A stretch of DNA of 64,000 nucleotides from Limnospira fusiformis SAG 85.79 (lineage in GTDB: Bacteria > Cyanobacteriota > Cyanobacteriia > Cyanobacteriales > Microcoleaceae), in contig NZ_CP051185.1 of assembly GCF_012516315.1 (NCBI RefSeq), positions 6,267,363 to 6,331,362 on the forward strand. Direction: 5' to 3'. The notes under the pieces are model-generated. The model saw only the letters and a list, made by a program, of their open reading frames with translations. It did not search any database and had not been told where the DNA came from. This document shows, piece by piece, positions 27,576 to 41,927 of this stretch; within the stretch, counting starts at the first letter, position 1; every line of letters begins with the position of its first letter. The position numbers and the translations under genes are program-made.

Positions 27576-27727
27576 ATTTATCTAATAGCTAACCCTGATA
27601 TTGGTCAAATCTCATCAGGATCTGAATGCCTAAGCATACCTATAACTCCGATATAACTCGGATGCGATCGCCACATCCCAGATTAATATATGACTGTGAC
27701 ATTCCCCGACCCCCAGAAACCCGGTTT
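27572..27727. repeat. Dispersed 150-base repeat A, copy 1
   Basis: This block, from TTAAATTTATCTAATAGC to CCAGAAACCCGGTTTC, recurs at 28607-28760 and 29773-29920 with a few differences. It contains CGATATAACTC and a HIP1 site. The remaining bases to 27887 hold only a likely promoter of the next gene pair. Confidence 0.85.
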
Positions 27728-27887
27728 CAGACTTGACTGAGTTTTGGGGAGGGTGGGGAGGGAAAAGGAGAGAACGGAACCGTATTTGTGAGTGATAAAT
27801 GTGCTAAAATCAAATCATAACAGACATAAAAATGTTGGGTTACTTTTGCCCAGGTAGCATTGGTATGACATATTTTGAGGTAAGACA

Positions 27888-28133
27888 ATGAAGGCATTTG
27901 AGGTATTGGGAAAAGTCAATCATCAGGGTCACATTTTGCTAGATGAACCTTTAGAAGTTAAACCTGATATTCGGGTCAAAGTTATCGTTTTGATATCTGA
28001 TGAAGATGAATTGGATGCTGACGATACTCCGGTTGAGGAAATTCAAGCCAGTTTAATCCGAGCGTTGCAAGATGCTCAAGCCGGAAGAAGAATTCCCCTA
28101 GAACAAATGTGGGAGGGAATTGATGCCGAATAA
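27888..28133 (+). CDS. Putative antitoxin of a type II module
   Basis: 81 residues. The N-terminal half (GKVNHQGHILLDEPLEVKPD) resembles an AbrB/DUF2281-like strand pattern for DNA binding, and the acidic C-terminus (EEIQASLIRALQDAQAGRR) would bind the toxin. GAGGTAAGACA before the ATG is a good ribosome binding site. It overlaps the RelE-like gene by 14 bases, the usual antitoxin-first operon. The exact antitoxin family is uncertain. Confidence 0.68.
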   Translation: MKAFEVLGKVNHQGHILLDEPLEVKPDIRVKVIVLISDEDELDADDTPVEEIQASLIRALQDAQAGRRIPLEQMWEGIDAE

Positions 28134-28482
28134 TCCTGAATTAGTGAACATTTATTTCACACCTGAATATCGTGATAACCTCAAAAAATTAGCCAAAAAA
28201 TATCGAAATATTCGCTCTGATACTCAGGGGTTAATAGAGGAACTCCAAAAAGGCTCGGTGTTAGGCGATCGCCTTTCGGGTTTTGGTGATCATCTTTATG
28301 TTTACAAGGTCAGAGCTAAAAATAGTAATATCCAAAAAGGCAAAAGTGCTGGATATCGCATTATTTATTTACTGGAATCAGAAACCAGCATTTTGTTATT
28401 GACGATTTATAGTAAATCGGAGCAGGAAGATATTACTAAGGAGCAAATTAAAAGTATTTTAGATAATTTTCATCAAGCATAG
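28120..28482 (+). CDS. RelE/ParE-family toxin
   Basis: 120 residues (or 119 from the second ATG). The RelE/ParE fold is suggested by YFTPEYRDNLKKLAKKYRNI, LSGFGDHLYVYKVRAKNSN, the basic KSAGYRIIYLL strand and a closing helix. Members of this family cleave ribosome-bound mRNA or poison gyrase; which applies here is not clear. It is translationally coupled to the preceding antitoxin. Confidence 0.78.
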   Translation: MMPNNPELVNIYFTPEYRDNLKKLAKKYRNIRSDTQGLIEELQKGSVLGDRLSGFGDHLYVYKVRAKNSNIQKGKSAGYRIIYLLESETSILLLTIYSKSEQEDITKEQIKSILDNFHQA

Positions 28483-28606
28483 TAAAGTGGGTGGGGTTCA
28501 AGAAATCGGTTTTCTTACAGCATCTATATCTGGTTCAATAAGATTTAAGCAATCAACCTATTTTCTGAGTCTCTGTGTAGTCAAGAAACAGGGTTGATAA
28601 AATCCC

Positions 28607-28760
28607 TTAAATTTATCTAATAGCTAACCCTGATATTGGTCAAATCTCATCAGGATCTGAATGCCTAAGAATACCTATAACTCGGATATAACTCGGATGC
28701 GATCGCCACATCCCAGATTAATATATGACTGTGACATTCCCCGACCCCCAGAAACCCGGT
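28607..28760. repeat. Dispersed repeat A, copy 2
   Basis: Close match to 27572-27727. Unlike copy 1 it runs straight into a remnant of the CHAT-gene 5' end. Confidence 0.85.
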
Positions 28761-28763
28761 TTC

Positions 28764-29003
28764 TTTGGGGTAAAATGGGGATGGTATTCTCTACCCGGTG
28801 TGTGGCGATGGATGAAAAGCGATCGCAGTCTTATCTCTCGCGGATTCGAGAACTCCTTACCTGTGCCAATGGGATGGAGTTGTCTGGGAGGGGGGACTAT
28901 CTCGGTAATGGTGGGAAACCCAAATAAAATCTCTATTGTTACCCAGGAAATCACCATGAATATTAGGCAATTGATTGATTTCGCCGACCCGGTTAATTCG
29001 TGA
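28764..29003 (+). pseudogene. Remnant of a CHAT-gene 5' end
   Basis: GGGGTAAAATGGGGATGGTATTC and the codons for CVAMDEKRSQSYLSRI match the start of the intact CHAT gene at 43584, then the reading frame is lost. The following 120 bases, to a short ORF MNIRQLIDFADP, are shared with 38640-38790 but not with the intact gene. So the two remnants descend from one rearranged ancestor. Confidence 0.7.
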
Positions 29004-29086
29004 GGGGGAAACGTGATCAACGGGATTCAATGTGGGGGGGATAGGGTAAAATTGGGGTGCGATCGCTCTAACAATTTGAAATTCAG

Positions 29087-29683
29087 TCAATCCATCCCTT
29101 CAACTCGTAATGTTCCGATAAAACTTTTCCAGTCATCGACCTTTGAAACGGTAATATCTAAAATGGGGATATTAACGGTCGTAGTTACTCTGTAATAAGT
29201 GATTATGGTCGGTTCCGCTTGTCCTAAACCGTAGCGATTGGCAACCCTTCTCGCCTCTTGACAGTTAATGCTGTAGGCTCCCATTTTGATATTTCCGCCC
29301 CCCGCATAATATCGCCAAATAATTATGTCTAAAGGTCGCCTGCCGGAACTTAAACTTTGCAGACATTCATGGCGGGTAATTTCAAACATTTTGGCAATAT
29401 GCACATCATAACGGCTCAACTGCCCTCCGTAAGCCGATGTTTCCCTGGGGCGGCGATCGGGAACAACAAAATCAGCGACACGGATTTCCTGTTCCGGAGA
29501 GGGAAAAAATACGATCCGGGTAATGGGAACCGCAGTAGACTGGGCGATCGCCTCTTGCAATATCCCCAAAGTTGAGCAGGTCACAGTTAAACTGACCCCT
29601 ATCACTTTTTGTATGAATGCCATTATATCTATAGGTTTAACTTGAGTTGATTTGATTCTAGCCAACTCCCTATTCAGAGTCAA
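29087..29683 (-). CDS. Hypothetical exported protein
   Basis: 198 residues; translation may begin at the internal Met at codon 21 (29623), where a signal peptide starts (MAFIQKVIGVSLTVTCSTLG, then AIAQS as a cleavage site). The mature part has Tyr- and Arg-rich segments, RREY-like charged patches and a YYAGGGNIKMGAYSINC segment, with no recognised family. It is probably periplasmic. It lies between repeat copies inside the island, on the opposite strand to most neighbours. Confidence 0.6.
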   Translation of the reverse strand: MTLNRELARIKSTQVKPIDIMAFIQKVIGVSLTVTCSTLGILQEAIAQSTAVPITRIVFFPSPEQEIRVADFVVPDRRPRETSAYGGQLSRYDVHIAKMFEITRHECLQSLSSGRRPLDIIIWRYYAGGGNIKMGAYSINCQEARRVANRYGLGQAEPTIITYYRVTTTVNIPILDITVSKVDDWKSFIGTLRVEGMD

Positions 29684-29772
29684 TCCTACCCCCTCACCAA
29701 GGGAACGCCACCTCCAAGGTAGGGGATAAAATGGGGATGCGATCGCATTTTCACTGACCTGCTTATCTGTAC

Positions 29773-29920
29773 TAATAGCTAACCCTGATGTTCGTCAAAT
29801 CTCATCAGTATCTGAATGCCTAAGCATACCTATAACTCCGATATAACTCCGATGCGATCGCCACATCCCAGATTAATATATGACTGTGACATTCCCCCAC
29901 CCCCAGAAAACCGGTTTTTT
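29773..29920. repeat. Dispersed repeat A, copy 3
   Basis: Third copy of the block at 27572, slightly more diverged (TGTTCGTCAAATC in place of TATTGGTCAAATC). It too is followed directly by a CHAT 5' remnant. Confidence 0.82.
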
Positions 29921-30086
29921 GGGGTATAATGGAGATGGTATACCCTACCCCGTGTGTGGCTATCGATGAAAAGCGTGTGCAGGCTTATCTCTTGCTGATT
30001 CAAAAACTCCTCGCCTGTCCGGGTGTGGAAGAACCGCAAATCCTCAAACGTCATCTGGAGTAGCTGGATAAGGGGTTTGTGCAGGT

Positions 30087-36333
<6,247 letters not shown>

Positions 36334-36426
36334 CAATACAAGGCGGCTTGGGGAGAGATTTACTCAGTAGATAATATCCGAAAACCCGCCGATGCCTGAA
36401 AATTTTAACTTTGACTGTGAACTGCT

Positions 36427-36510
36427 CCCTGGTCAGATAATCGAGGTGATAATGTGCATCCTTTTACTATTGCTGTCTTGCTCAGTATGCTGGATGGGGT
36501 GCGGTAAAAA
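36427..36510 (+). pseudogene. 3' remnant of a copy of the CHAT-associated membrane protein gene
   Basis: About 56 bases (CCCTGGTCAGATAATCGAGG onward) match 48898-48953 in the intact gene almost exactly, then sequence is missing and the gene end AAAAAAAGGCGATCG follows. The intact gene is 11.5 kb away, so a second copy of the CHAT operon must once have lain here. Confidence 0.78.
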
Positions 36511-36524
36511 AAGGCGATCGCCTT

Positions 36525-36705
36525 AAAGCCAGAAACCGCCTTTCTGTCAACATCTGTGTTTCTGTGGCAAAAATTTGGTCAAGAAACCCGGTTTTTGCGG
36601 TGCGGGGATGGGGTAAAATGGGGATGGTATTCTCTACCCGGTGTGTGGCTATGGATGAAAAGCGATCGCAGTCTTATCTCTCGCTGATTCAAGAACGCCT
36701 CAACG
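36525..36705 (+). repeat. Island spacer element plus CHAT 5' remnant
   Basis: Paired GAAACC-type arms (AGAAACCGCCTTTCT and AGAAACCCGGTTTTT) are followed by GGGGTAAAATGGGGATGGTATTC and codons for VAMDEKRSQSYLSLIQE. It comes straight after the membrane-protein 3' remnant and before a PIN pseudogene. Confidence 0.75.
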
Positions 36706-36813
36706 TTCAGGGCAGGGACTAAAATACTAGGGTGTGTAGGAACACTCAGTCGTCAGTAGAAACTGAGACTCTAAACTTGCCCACCAATCCTTGACTGGAG
36801 ATAGATGTCTGGT

Positions 36814-37251
36814 ATGCGTATTTACCTAGACACAAGCGTTTTAAATCGTCCCTTTGACGATCAATCACAGGTCTAAATATTTTTAGAAACCCAGGCGTTT
36901 CTTCTAATTCTAACCCTGATTGAAAGTCAGAAAATTGCTCTGGTCAGTTCCAGTGTTTTAGACTATGAAAATAGTCGTAACTCTCGTCTTGACCGTGCCA
37001 ATGCTGTCAAGATCTGGCTTAGTTTGTCCAAGACCTATCAGAAACTGACACCTGAGATTCGCCTTCGAGCAAAAGCACTGGAAGAGATGGGTGTTAAGTC
37101 TTTAGATGCTTTACACATTGCCAGCGCGGAAGCGTCTGGGAGTGATTATTTTCTCACCTGCGATAAACGTCTGATTAATCGCTGCCAAGCCCTAGATTTA
37201 CCAGTTATGAATCCCACCTATTTTATCACGGAGGTTGATTATGAAGGTTAA
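36814..37251 (+). pseudogene. PIN-domain toxin with internal stop
   Basis: The frame reads MRIYLDTSVLNRPFDDQSQV, then TAA at 36874-36876, then continues with IFLETQAFLLILTLIESQKI and on to DALHIASAEASGSDYFLTCD, giving a full-length PIN ribonuclease of 145 codons apart from that stop. The acidic residues D6, D107-like (in SLDALHIA) and D-x-D region are kept. A single CAA-to-TAA change is the simplest cause. Another start at 36805 is possible. Confidence 0.8.
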
Positions 37252-37453
37252 TTTACCAACAGAACAACAAGTTATCGAAGAGGCGCTAAAAATTCTATCC
37301 GCCCACATGGAACCTGTCAAATTTGCTAGATTTGTTGTGGCTTGTCAACTGGGGGCAGGCGATTATTTGTTGAGTAAAGATGACACCTTTGCGGATGAAA
37401 CAGTGGATAGTTTATATGATAAAATTCGGGATTTTGAGCAGAAAAAAACTTGA
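37241..37453 (+). CDS. Small protein paired with the PIN pseudogene, possible antitoxin
   Basis: 70 residues. GGAGG lies 7 bases before this ATG, which decides the start, and the first 11 bases overlap the PIN gene (ATGAAGGTTAA). The protein is helical and acidic (VIEEALKILSAHMEPVKFA, TVDSLYDKIRDFEQKKT). I do not recognise the family; position and overlap suggest the antitoxin partner. Confidence 0.6.
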   Translation: MKVNLPTEQQVIEEALKILSAHMEPVKFARFVVACQLGAGDYLLSKDDTFADETVDSLYDKIRDFEQKKT

Positions 37454-37548
37454 GTTAGCCTTTACAAATGGGTGTTAACTATCCAGTTTCTGGGACAAGT
37501 TTTGTGAAAGATGAGTCGGTGGAAGCAACCCGGTTTCTGGATTGTGGT

Positions 37549-37645
37549 GTAAAATGGGGATGGTATTCTCTACCCCCTGTGTGGCGATGGATGAACCATG
37601 AGTGCAGTCTTATCTCTCGCGGATTCAAGAACTCCTTACCTTTGC
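37549..37645 (+). pseudogene. Remnant of a CHAT-gene 5' end
   Basis: GTAAAATGGGGATGGTATTC and codons resembling CVAMDE, broken by an inserted base pair in GATGAACCATGAGTG, then SLISRGFKN-like residues in a shifted frame. It sits just before a toxin-antitoxin pair. Confidence 0.65.
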
Positions 37646-37696
37646 CAAGCGGCTGCTGGGGAATGAATGTCTTTTGAAATGATGAGGTGATGGTAG

Positions 37697-37945
37697 ATGC
37701 AAGCAATTAACATACAAATTCCCATAGAATTAATTGAGCAAGGTGAGACGGCAGTTTTAGAACAAATTGCCATGCAGCTTTACGAAAATAAGGTGTTTAC
37801 CTTTAGTCAAGCCCGTCGGTTGTTGAATTATTCCGTGTGGGAGTTTCAAAAACTGTTGGGAGAAAATCATGTTGTTCGGCAATACGACCAAGATGATTTA
37901 GCAGAGGATATCGAAGCGATTAAATCAGGATTGTGGGATGGTTAA
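37697..37945 (+). CDS. UPF0175 family antitoxin
   Basis: 82 residues of the UPF0175 family: IQIPIELIEQ at the start and FTFSQARRLLNYSVWEFQKLL as a DNA-binding helix pair, ending in the acidic DQDDLAEDIEAIKSG. These proteins are the usual partners of DUF3368 PIN-like toxins. It overlaps the toxin gene by 8 bases, so translation is coupled. Confidence 0.85.
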   Translation: MQAINIQIPIELIEQGETAVLEQIAMQLYENKVFTFSQARRLLNYSVWEFQKLLGENHVVRQYDQDDLAEDIEAIKSGLWDG

Positions 37946-38435
37946 AGTCATTTGCAATGCTACGCCTTTGATTAATTTTGCAAGTATTAATCACTTAGAT
38001 ATATTAAAATACCTGTTTGCCGAGATAGTCATTCCCCAAGCGGTTTACTCGGAAACCGTTGAATCAGGATTTCCTAACTCGGAAACCATTGTTAATGGAA
38101 TTGAAGCGGCTTGGCTTAAAGTTAAGTCGGTGCAGGAGATGCCAGAATCCATCCCTTTAGAATTAGATGCTGGGGAAAGGGAGGTGATTGCTTTAGCACT
38201 GAGCGAACAAACAACCAGGGTTGTATTGGATGAAAAAAGAGCTAGAAAAGTGGCTCAATCTTTAAAATTGAATGTGATTGGCACGTTAGGGATTTTGATG
38301 TTAGCCAAACAAAACCAGATTATCCCCAAGGTGAGACCCCTATTGGATGCAATGATGACAGAAGCCCAATACTGGGTTAATGAATCTCTGTATGACAATG
38401 TTTTGCAAGCTGTTTCTGAGGATGAAATCGAGTAG
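37938..38435 (+). CDS. DUF3368 (PIN-like) toxin
   Basis: 165 residues. PIN-like ribonuclease with CNATPLINFASINHLDIL at the N-terminus, ELDAGEREVIALAL carrying acidic residues, and VLDEKRARKVA, all typical of DUF3368. The C-terminal part (GTLGILMLAKQNQIIPKV) is the conserved tail. It is the toxin of the preceding UPF0175 gene and appears intact. Confidence 0.87.
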   Translation: MVKVICNATPLINFASINHLDILKYLFAEIVIPQAVYSETVESGFPNSETIVNGIEAAWLKVKSVQEMPESIPLELDAGEREVIALALSEQTTRVVLDEKRARKVAQSLKLNVIGTLGILMLAKQNQIIPKVRPLLDAMMTEAQYWVNESLYDNVLQAVSEDEIE

Positions 38436-38462
38436 GGTGGGCGACTCTCCCGATTACTCTCG

Positions 38463-38790
38463 GTGGGGGAAAAGAAACCCGGCTTCTAGCAGCATCTGGT
38501 GTTTCTTCACAAAAATTCAACAAAGAAACCCGGTTTCTCAGTCGCAGGGATGGGGTAAAATCGGGATGGTATCCCCTACCCCGTGTGTGGCGATGGATGA
38601 ACATAGAGTGCAGTCTTATCTCTCCCTGATTCAAGAACTCCTTACCTGTGCCAATGGGATGGAGTTGTCTGGGAGGGGGGACTATCTCCGTCATGGTGGG
38701 AAACCCAAATAAAATCTCTATTGTTACCCAGGAAATCACCATGAATATTAGGCAATTGATTGATTTCGCTGGGTTAATTTATGAGGAAAA
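38463..38790 (+). repeat. Spacer element, CHAT 5' remnant and shared 3' block
   Basis: GAAACCCGGCTTCT and GAAACCCGGTTTCT arms flank a 45-base loop (38463-38540), then the GGGGTAAAATCGGGATGG element and CHAT-like codons (CVAMDEHRVQSYLSLIQELL), then a 120-base block shared with 28880-29000 that ends in a 17-codon ORF starting MNIRQLIDFA just before the next gene. Confidence 0.75.
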
Positions 38791-38796
38791 ATAGTC

Positions 38797-38985
38797 ATGA
38801 AAGGAATTAAATTTGTGGTGAATGAAGCCGGAGAAAAACAGGCGGTATTAATTGATTTGGCTGAGTGGGGTGAGTTATGGGAAGATTTCTATGATGTGTT
38901 GGTGGCTCATGCTCGTGAGCAGGAGGAGGAGGTGTCTTGGGAGGAGTTAAAACAAGACATCCAGGCAGAAGCGAATCGCAAATGA
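38797..38985 (+). CDS. Probable antitoxin of a truncated RelE module
   Basis: 62 residues, acidic: GIKFVVNEAGEKQAVLIDLAEW and then WEELKQDIQAEANRK. The pattern (strand with VLIDLAEW, then acidic helix) fits Phd/RelB-like antitoxins. Its end overlaps the remains of a RelE-type toxin. Confidence 0.65.
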   Translation: MKGIKFVVNEAGEKQAVLIDLAEWGELWEDFYDVLVAHAREQEEEVSWEELKQDIQAEANRK

Positions 38986-39073
38986 AGGGTATGCTGTCCG
39001 GTTTAAGAAGTCGGCGGCTGGGGTGGTTCGGATTGTGCGCGTGAGGCATCGTCGGGATGTCTATCGGAGTTGA
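38984..39073 (+). pseudogene. C-terminal remnant of a RelE-type toxin
   Basis: The frame reads EGYAVRFKKSAAGVVRIVRV followed by RHRRDVYRS and a stop, which is the C-terminal strand and basic tail of a RelE/ParE toxin. The first two thirds are missing. It directly follows and overlaps the antitoxin, so the pair has lost its toxin. Confidence 0.65.
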
Positions 39074-39120
39074 TTTAAGGATGCCGATTAGTCTCCAGTC
39101 ACAAGGGGATGGCAGGCGGG

Positions 39121-39240
39121 AAAAGAAACCGGGTTTCTAGCAGCATCTGGTGTTTCTTCACAAATATTTAAGAAAAAAATTGGGTTTCTCAGTCGCGGGG
39201 ATGGTGTAAAATGGGGGTGCTATCCTGAGCTATTGCGTTG
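39121..39240 (+). repeat. Island spacer element with TAAAAT
   Basis: GAAACCGGGTTTCT and AATTGGGTTTCT arms around AGCAGCATCTGGTG..., then GGGGATGGTGTAAAATGGGGG, about 70 bases before the next toxin start. Same layout as the elements before the other modules. Confidence 0.75.
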
Positions 39241-39275
39241 CAATTGATGATTAATGATTGAGGGAAAACGTTGTT

Positions 39276-39569
39276 GTGAGGATTATTGCTCGCAGTACAT
39301 TACGAGAGTTTTGGCAGTTGCACGCCGATGCTGAACAACCATTAAAGGCTTGGTTTCAGGATGTCCGTAGCATGAACTGGACAAGCCCAGCAGATATTAA
39401 AGCGATTTATGGTAATGCCAGTATTCTTCCTAATAATCGGGTGGTTTTTAATATAAAAGGAAACAATTACCGGATAATTGTTCATGTTCGTTATGATTTG
39501 GGGATTGTCTTTATTCGCTTTATTGGTACTCATAAGGACTATGATAATATTGATGCAACCACGATTTAA
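39276..39569 (+). CDS. HigB-type toxin
   Basis: 97 residues from the GTG at 39276, which gives the normal HigB start VRIIARSTLREFW; the frame is open six codons upstream through TTG. Other HigB features are AEQPLKAWFQDV, NRVVFNIKGNNYRIIVHV and FIGTHKDYDNI. HigB cleaves mRNA on the ribosome. The toxin-first order with antitoxin 13 bases downstream is typical of higBA. Confidence 0.88.
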   Translation: MRIIARSTLREFWQLHADAEQPLKAWFQDVRSMNWTSPADIKAIYGNASILPNNRVVFNIKGNNYRIIVHVRYDLGIVFIRFIGTHKDYDNIDATTI

Positions 39570-39582
39570 AGAGGTGAAACCC

Positions 39583-39885
39583 ATGAAATTAAAACCCATT
39601 AAAACTGAGGCGGATTATCGTGAAGCTTTAGCAGAGGTTGAACGGTTATTTGATGCGCCTATAAATACGGATGATGGGGATAGGCTTGAGGTTCTGACAG
39701 CCCTGATTGAAGTCTATGAAGAACAACATCATCCCATTGAGTTACCATCACCTTATGAGGCTATTTTATACTATCTGGAAAGTCGCCAGCCACCTGTTTT
39801 AAGTTTTATTGATGGATTGAAGCGGCGCGGGGTAAGTGAGCAGGTGATTCAAGAGGCTTTAAATGAATCGATAATGGAGAATTGA
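39583..39885 (+). CDS. HigA-like antitoxin lacking the usual HTH end
   Basis: 100 residues. The N-terminal 65 match HigA (LKPIKTEADYREALAEVERLF, DRLEVLTALIEVYEEQHHPI) up to EAILYYLESR, where the helix-turn-helix should begin. Instead the protein continues VLSFIDGLKRRGVSEQVIQ and stops, so the DNA-binding domain appears replaced. GAGG lies 9 bases before the ATG. It may still neutralise HigB but may not repress the operon. Confidence 0.75.
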   Translation: MKLKPIKTEADYREALAEVERLFDAPINTDDGDRLEVLTALIEVYEEQHHPIELPSPYEAILYYLESRQPPVLSFIDGLKRRGVSEQVIQEALNESIMEN

Positions 39886-40462
39886 GGAAAAGGAGCAAAT
39901 TTAAGGGCTAGTCTGCGGGGAAAAGCCACGGGTCTTCTATAGGGTGGGATTGGTTGCAGGGAATACAAAATTGTAGAGGCGAAAAATTTTTCGCCCCTAC
40001 CGCAACGGGTGTAATCTGCTATCAATTTTACTTATCATCTTGAACCCAGAACACCCTTGATTACTTAGATTAGGGCAAAGAAACCGGGTTTCTAGTAGCA
40101 TCTCTGTTCTTTAACAAAGGTTTAGGAAAGAAACCCGGTTTCTGGGTGGTTTATGGGAGGTTTGTGAGTCTCGGTGGGGGAAAAGAAACCGGGTTTCTAG
40201 CAGTATCTCTGTTTATTCACAAAAATTTAACAAAGAAACCCGGTTTCTCAGTGGCGGGGATGGGGTAAAATGGTGATGGTATTCTCTACCCCATGTGTGG
40301 CTATGGATGAAAAGCGATCGCAGTCTTATCTCTCGCGGATTCGAGAACTCCTTACCTAGATACTTGGCGGATGATGCGGTTAAGCTACCATCGATCAGCT
40401 TTGGGAGAGCGGTTAATCATTGTTCTCGATCAACCTTTTGGGCTAGGGATGAATATTGTGTA
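39886..40462. other. Gene-free stretch with remnants and palindromes
   Basis: It holds a short piece like the VapB gene at 42847 (CTGCGGGGAAAAGCCAC, near 39913), a palindrome GTAGAGGCGAAAAA / TTTTTCGCCCCTAC at 39973-40000, two spacer elements with GAAACCGGGTTTCT arms (40078-40150 and 40187-40251), a TAAAAT element, and a CHAT 5' remnant at 40265-40357 (AMDEKRSQSYLSRI in part). No intact gene. Confidence 0.65.
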
Positions 40463-40831
40463 ATGAAACATCAAAATTTATCGGAAATTATCGAGTTAAT
40501 TAAAAGTTGGTTTGGGGTACATTATGGCGATCGCGTGAGTCAAATTGTCTTATATGGTTCTCAGGCGAGAGGGGAAGCCAAACCTGATTCTGATATTGAT
40601 ATATTGATTGTTCTGAGGCAGGGTTTTGATTATGCTCAAGAAATTGAGAGGACGAGTGAGTTTATTCAGGAATTATCTTTAAGGTATGATACGGTTATTT
40701 CCCGTGCTTTTATTTCGGATTTTCGGTTTAATCATGAAAAAAGTCCTTTTTTACTGAATGTTCATCGAGAGGGAATTGATTTATCAAGGATGAACAGCGG
40801 TTATTGTGGGAGAAGGCGCGGCGGAGTTTAG
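40463..40831 (+). CDS. MNT-type nucleotidyltransferase antitoxin
   Basis: 122 residues from the ATG at 40463. The nucleotidyltransferase motif is complete: [20 protein letters not shown]. In MNT-HEPN modules this protein silences the HEPN toxin by adding AMP residues to it. It overlaps the HEPN frame by 28 bases. Upstream in-frame codons belong to a CHAT remnant and are not part of it. Confidence 0.87.
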   Translation: MKHQNLSEIIELIKSWFGVHYGDRVSQIVLYGSQARGEAKPDSDIDILIVLRQGFDYAQEIERTSEFIQELSLRYDTVISRAFISDFRFNHEKSPFLLNVHREGIDLSRMNSGYCGRRRGGV

Positions 40832-41160
40832 TGGGGGCAAGTTTATTGTTAGAAAATAACCTGTCTGAACTGTCAATGTCTCGTGCCTATTATGCGATGT
40901 TTTATGTGGCTTGTGCATTTTGGCTCCGTAAGGATTTAAGTTTTTCGAGCCATTCTGCTGTCATCAGTGCTTTTGGTCGGGAATTTGCCAAGGATAATCA
41001 AAGGTTTCGAGAATTTCACAGATATTTGATTGATGCCCAGGATTTGCGAAACCGTAGTGATTATGATTTAGATGTTGGCATTGGTGCATCTGAGGTGAGG
41101 GTACAGATTCAAATAGCTGAAAGTTTCATGGATTTTTTTGAGAATTATCAGGAGGGTTAA
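40804..41160 (+). CDS. HEPN-domain toxin
   Basis: 118 residues, probably from TTG at 40804; no better start exists because a stop lies at 40777. HEPN fold features are [35 protein letters not shown], and the RNase-type motif region [13 protein letters not shown] partners of MNT proteins are RNases. Operon order and overlap support the pair. Confidence 0.83.
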   Translation: MWEKARRSLVGASLLLENNLSELSMSRAYYAMFYVACAFWLRKDLSFSSHSAVISAFGREFAKDNQRFREFHRYLIDAQDLRNRSDYDLDVGIGASEVRVQIQIAESFMDFFENYQEG

Positions 41161-41164
41161 AGGG

Positions 41165-41345
41165 CAAGAAACTGGGTTTTTGAGATAATTTAGGGGTAAA
41201 ATGAGAGAATGAGCGCAACCAGGTTTCTCCGTTAGGGGGGGAGAAGTGAGGGATGCAAGAAACCCTGTTTCAAGATGGTAAGGAAAAATTTAACAAAGAA
41301 ACCGGATTTCTCAGTGGCGGGGATGGGGTAAAATGGGGGTAATAT
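41165..41345 (+). repeat. Island spacer element with TAAAAT
   Basis: Degenerate arms (GAAACTGGGTTTTT, GAAACCGGATTTCT) and two TAAAAT words, the second in GGGGTAAAATGGGGGTAAT about 60 bases before the next antitoxin. Confidence 0.65.
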
Positions 41346-41390
41346 CCTGAAATGCACCATGCTAACCACGGAAGAGGTAAAATCAAGATT

Positions 41391-41636
41391 ATGAGTCTAG
41401 TGATTTCCGCAGACATTGTTAAGGCTAGTGGACTTTCTGAACAAGAGTTAATTATCGAGTTGGTATTATTGCTGTTTCAGCAGGAAAAAATCAGCTTGGG
41501 TAAGGCAGCCGAGTTACTGAATATCTCGCAGGTTAGATTCCAACAGATTCTCTCAGAGAGGGGCATTAATATTCATTACGATGTCGAGGAATTGCAGGAG
41601 GATATCCAGCATTTAACGGCTAAGGGATGGCTATGA
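41391..41636 (+). CDS. UPF0175-like antitoxin
   Basis: 81 residues from ATG at 41391 (an earlier in-frame ATG at 41352 adds 13 unlikely residues). LVISADIVKASGLSEQELI, then LGKAAELLNISQVRFQQIL as DNA-binding helices, and an acidic end EELQEDIQHLTAKG resemble the antitoxin at 37697. Its toxin gene downstream is broken. Confidence 0.78.
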   Translation: MSLVISADIVKASGLSEQELIIELVLLLFQQEKISLGKAAELLNISQVRFQQILSERGINIHYDVEELQEDIQHLTAKGWL

Positions 41637-41899
41637 TTGTTGTGAGTGATACTTCTCCGTTAAGTGGGTTGGCATTGGAAGTGAAAGCAGAAGAATGATT
41701 GATTAATGAACGGTTAGGACGAAGGGAAGCAATCAATTTGGGGTTGTCGATTACCGGATTATTAGGAATTTTGCTAGTAGCAAAGCGTCGGGGTTTGATT
41801 CCTCAGATTAGACCGATTATGGATAGTTTAATCTGGGAGGCTAATTTTCGGATTGGCTCAAATTTATATAGAGAGGTTTTAGCGGCTGCTGGGGAATGA
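41633..41899 (+). pseudogene. DUF3368 toxin, deleted and nonsense-broken
   Basis: In one frame: MIVVSDTSPLSGLALEVKAE, an in-frame TGA at 41696-41698, then LINERLGRREAINLGLSITG and the family tail LLVAKRRGLIPQIRPIMDSL. About 70 codons of the middle, with catalytic residues, are missing relative to the gene at 37938. Confidence 0.8.
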
Positions 41900-41927
41900 T
41901 AAAGTGATAAAATTCTGCGTTTGGGGT

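Noticed and set aside
28661-28927. ORFs across repeat A and the CHAT remnant
   Set aside because: The same sequence recurs with frame-breaking differences elsewhere, so no frame is conserved.
37468-37677. A 69-codon ORF before the UPF0175 gene
   Set aside because: It reads through the spacer element and a CHAT 5' remnant in a mixed frame.
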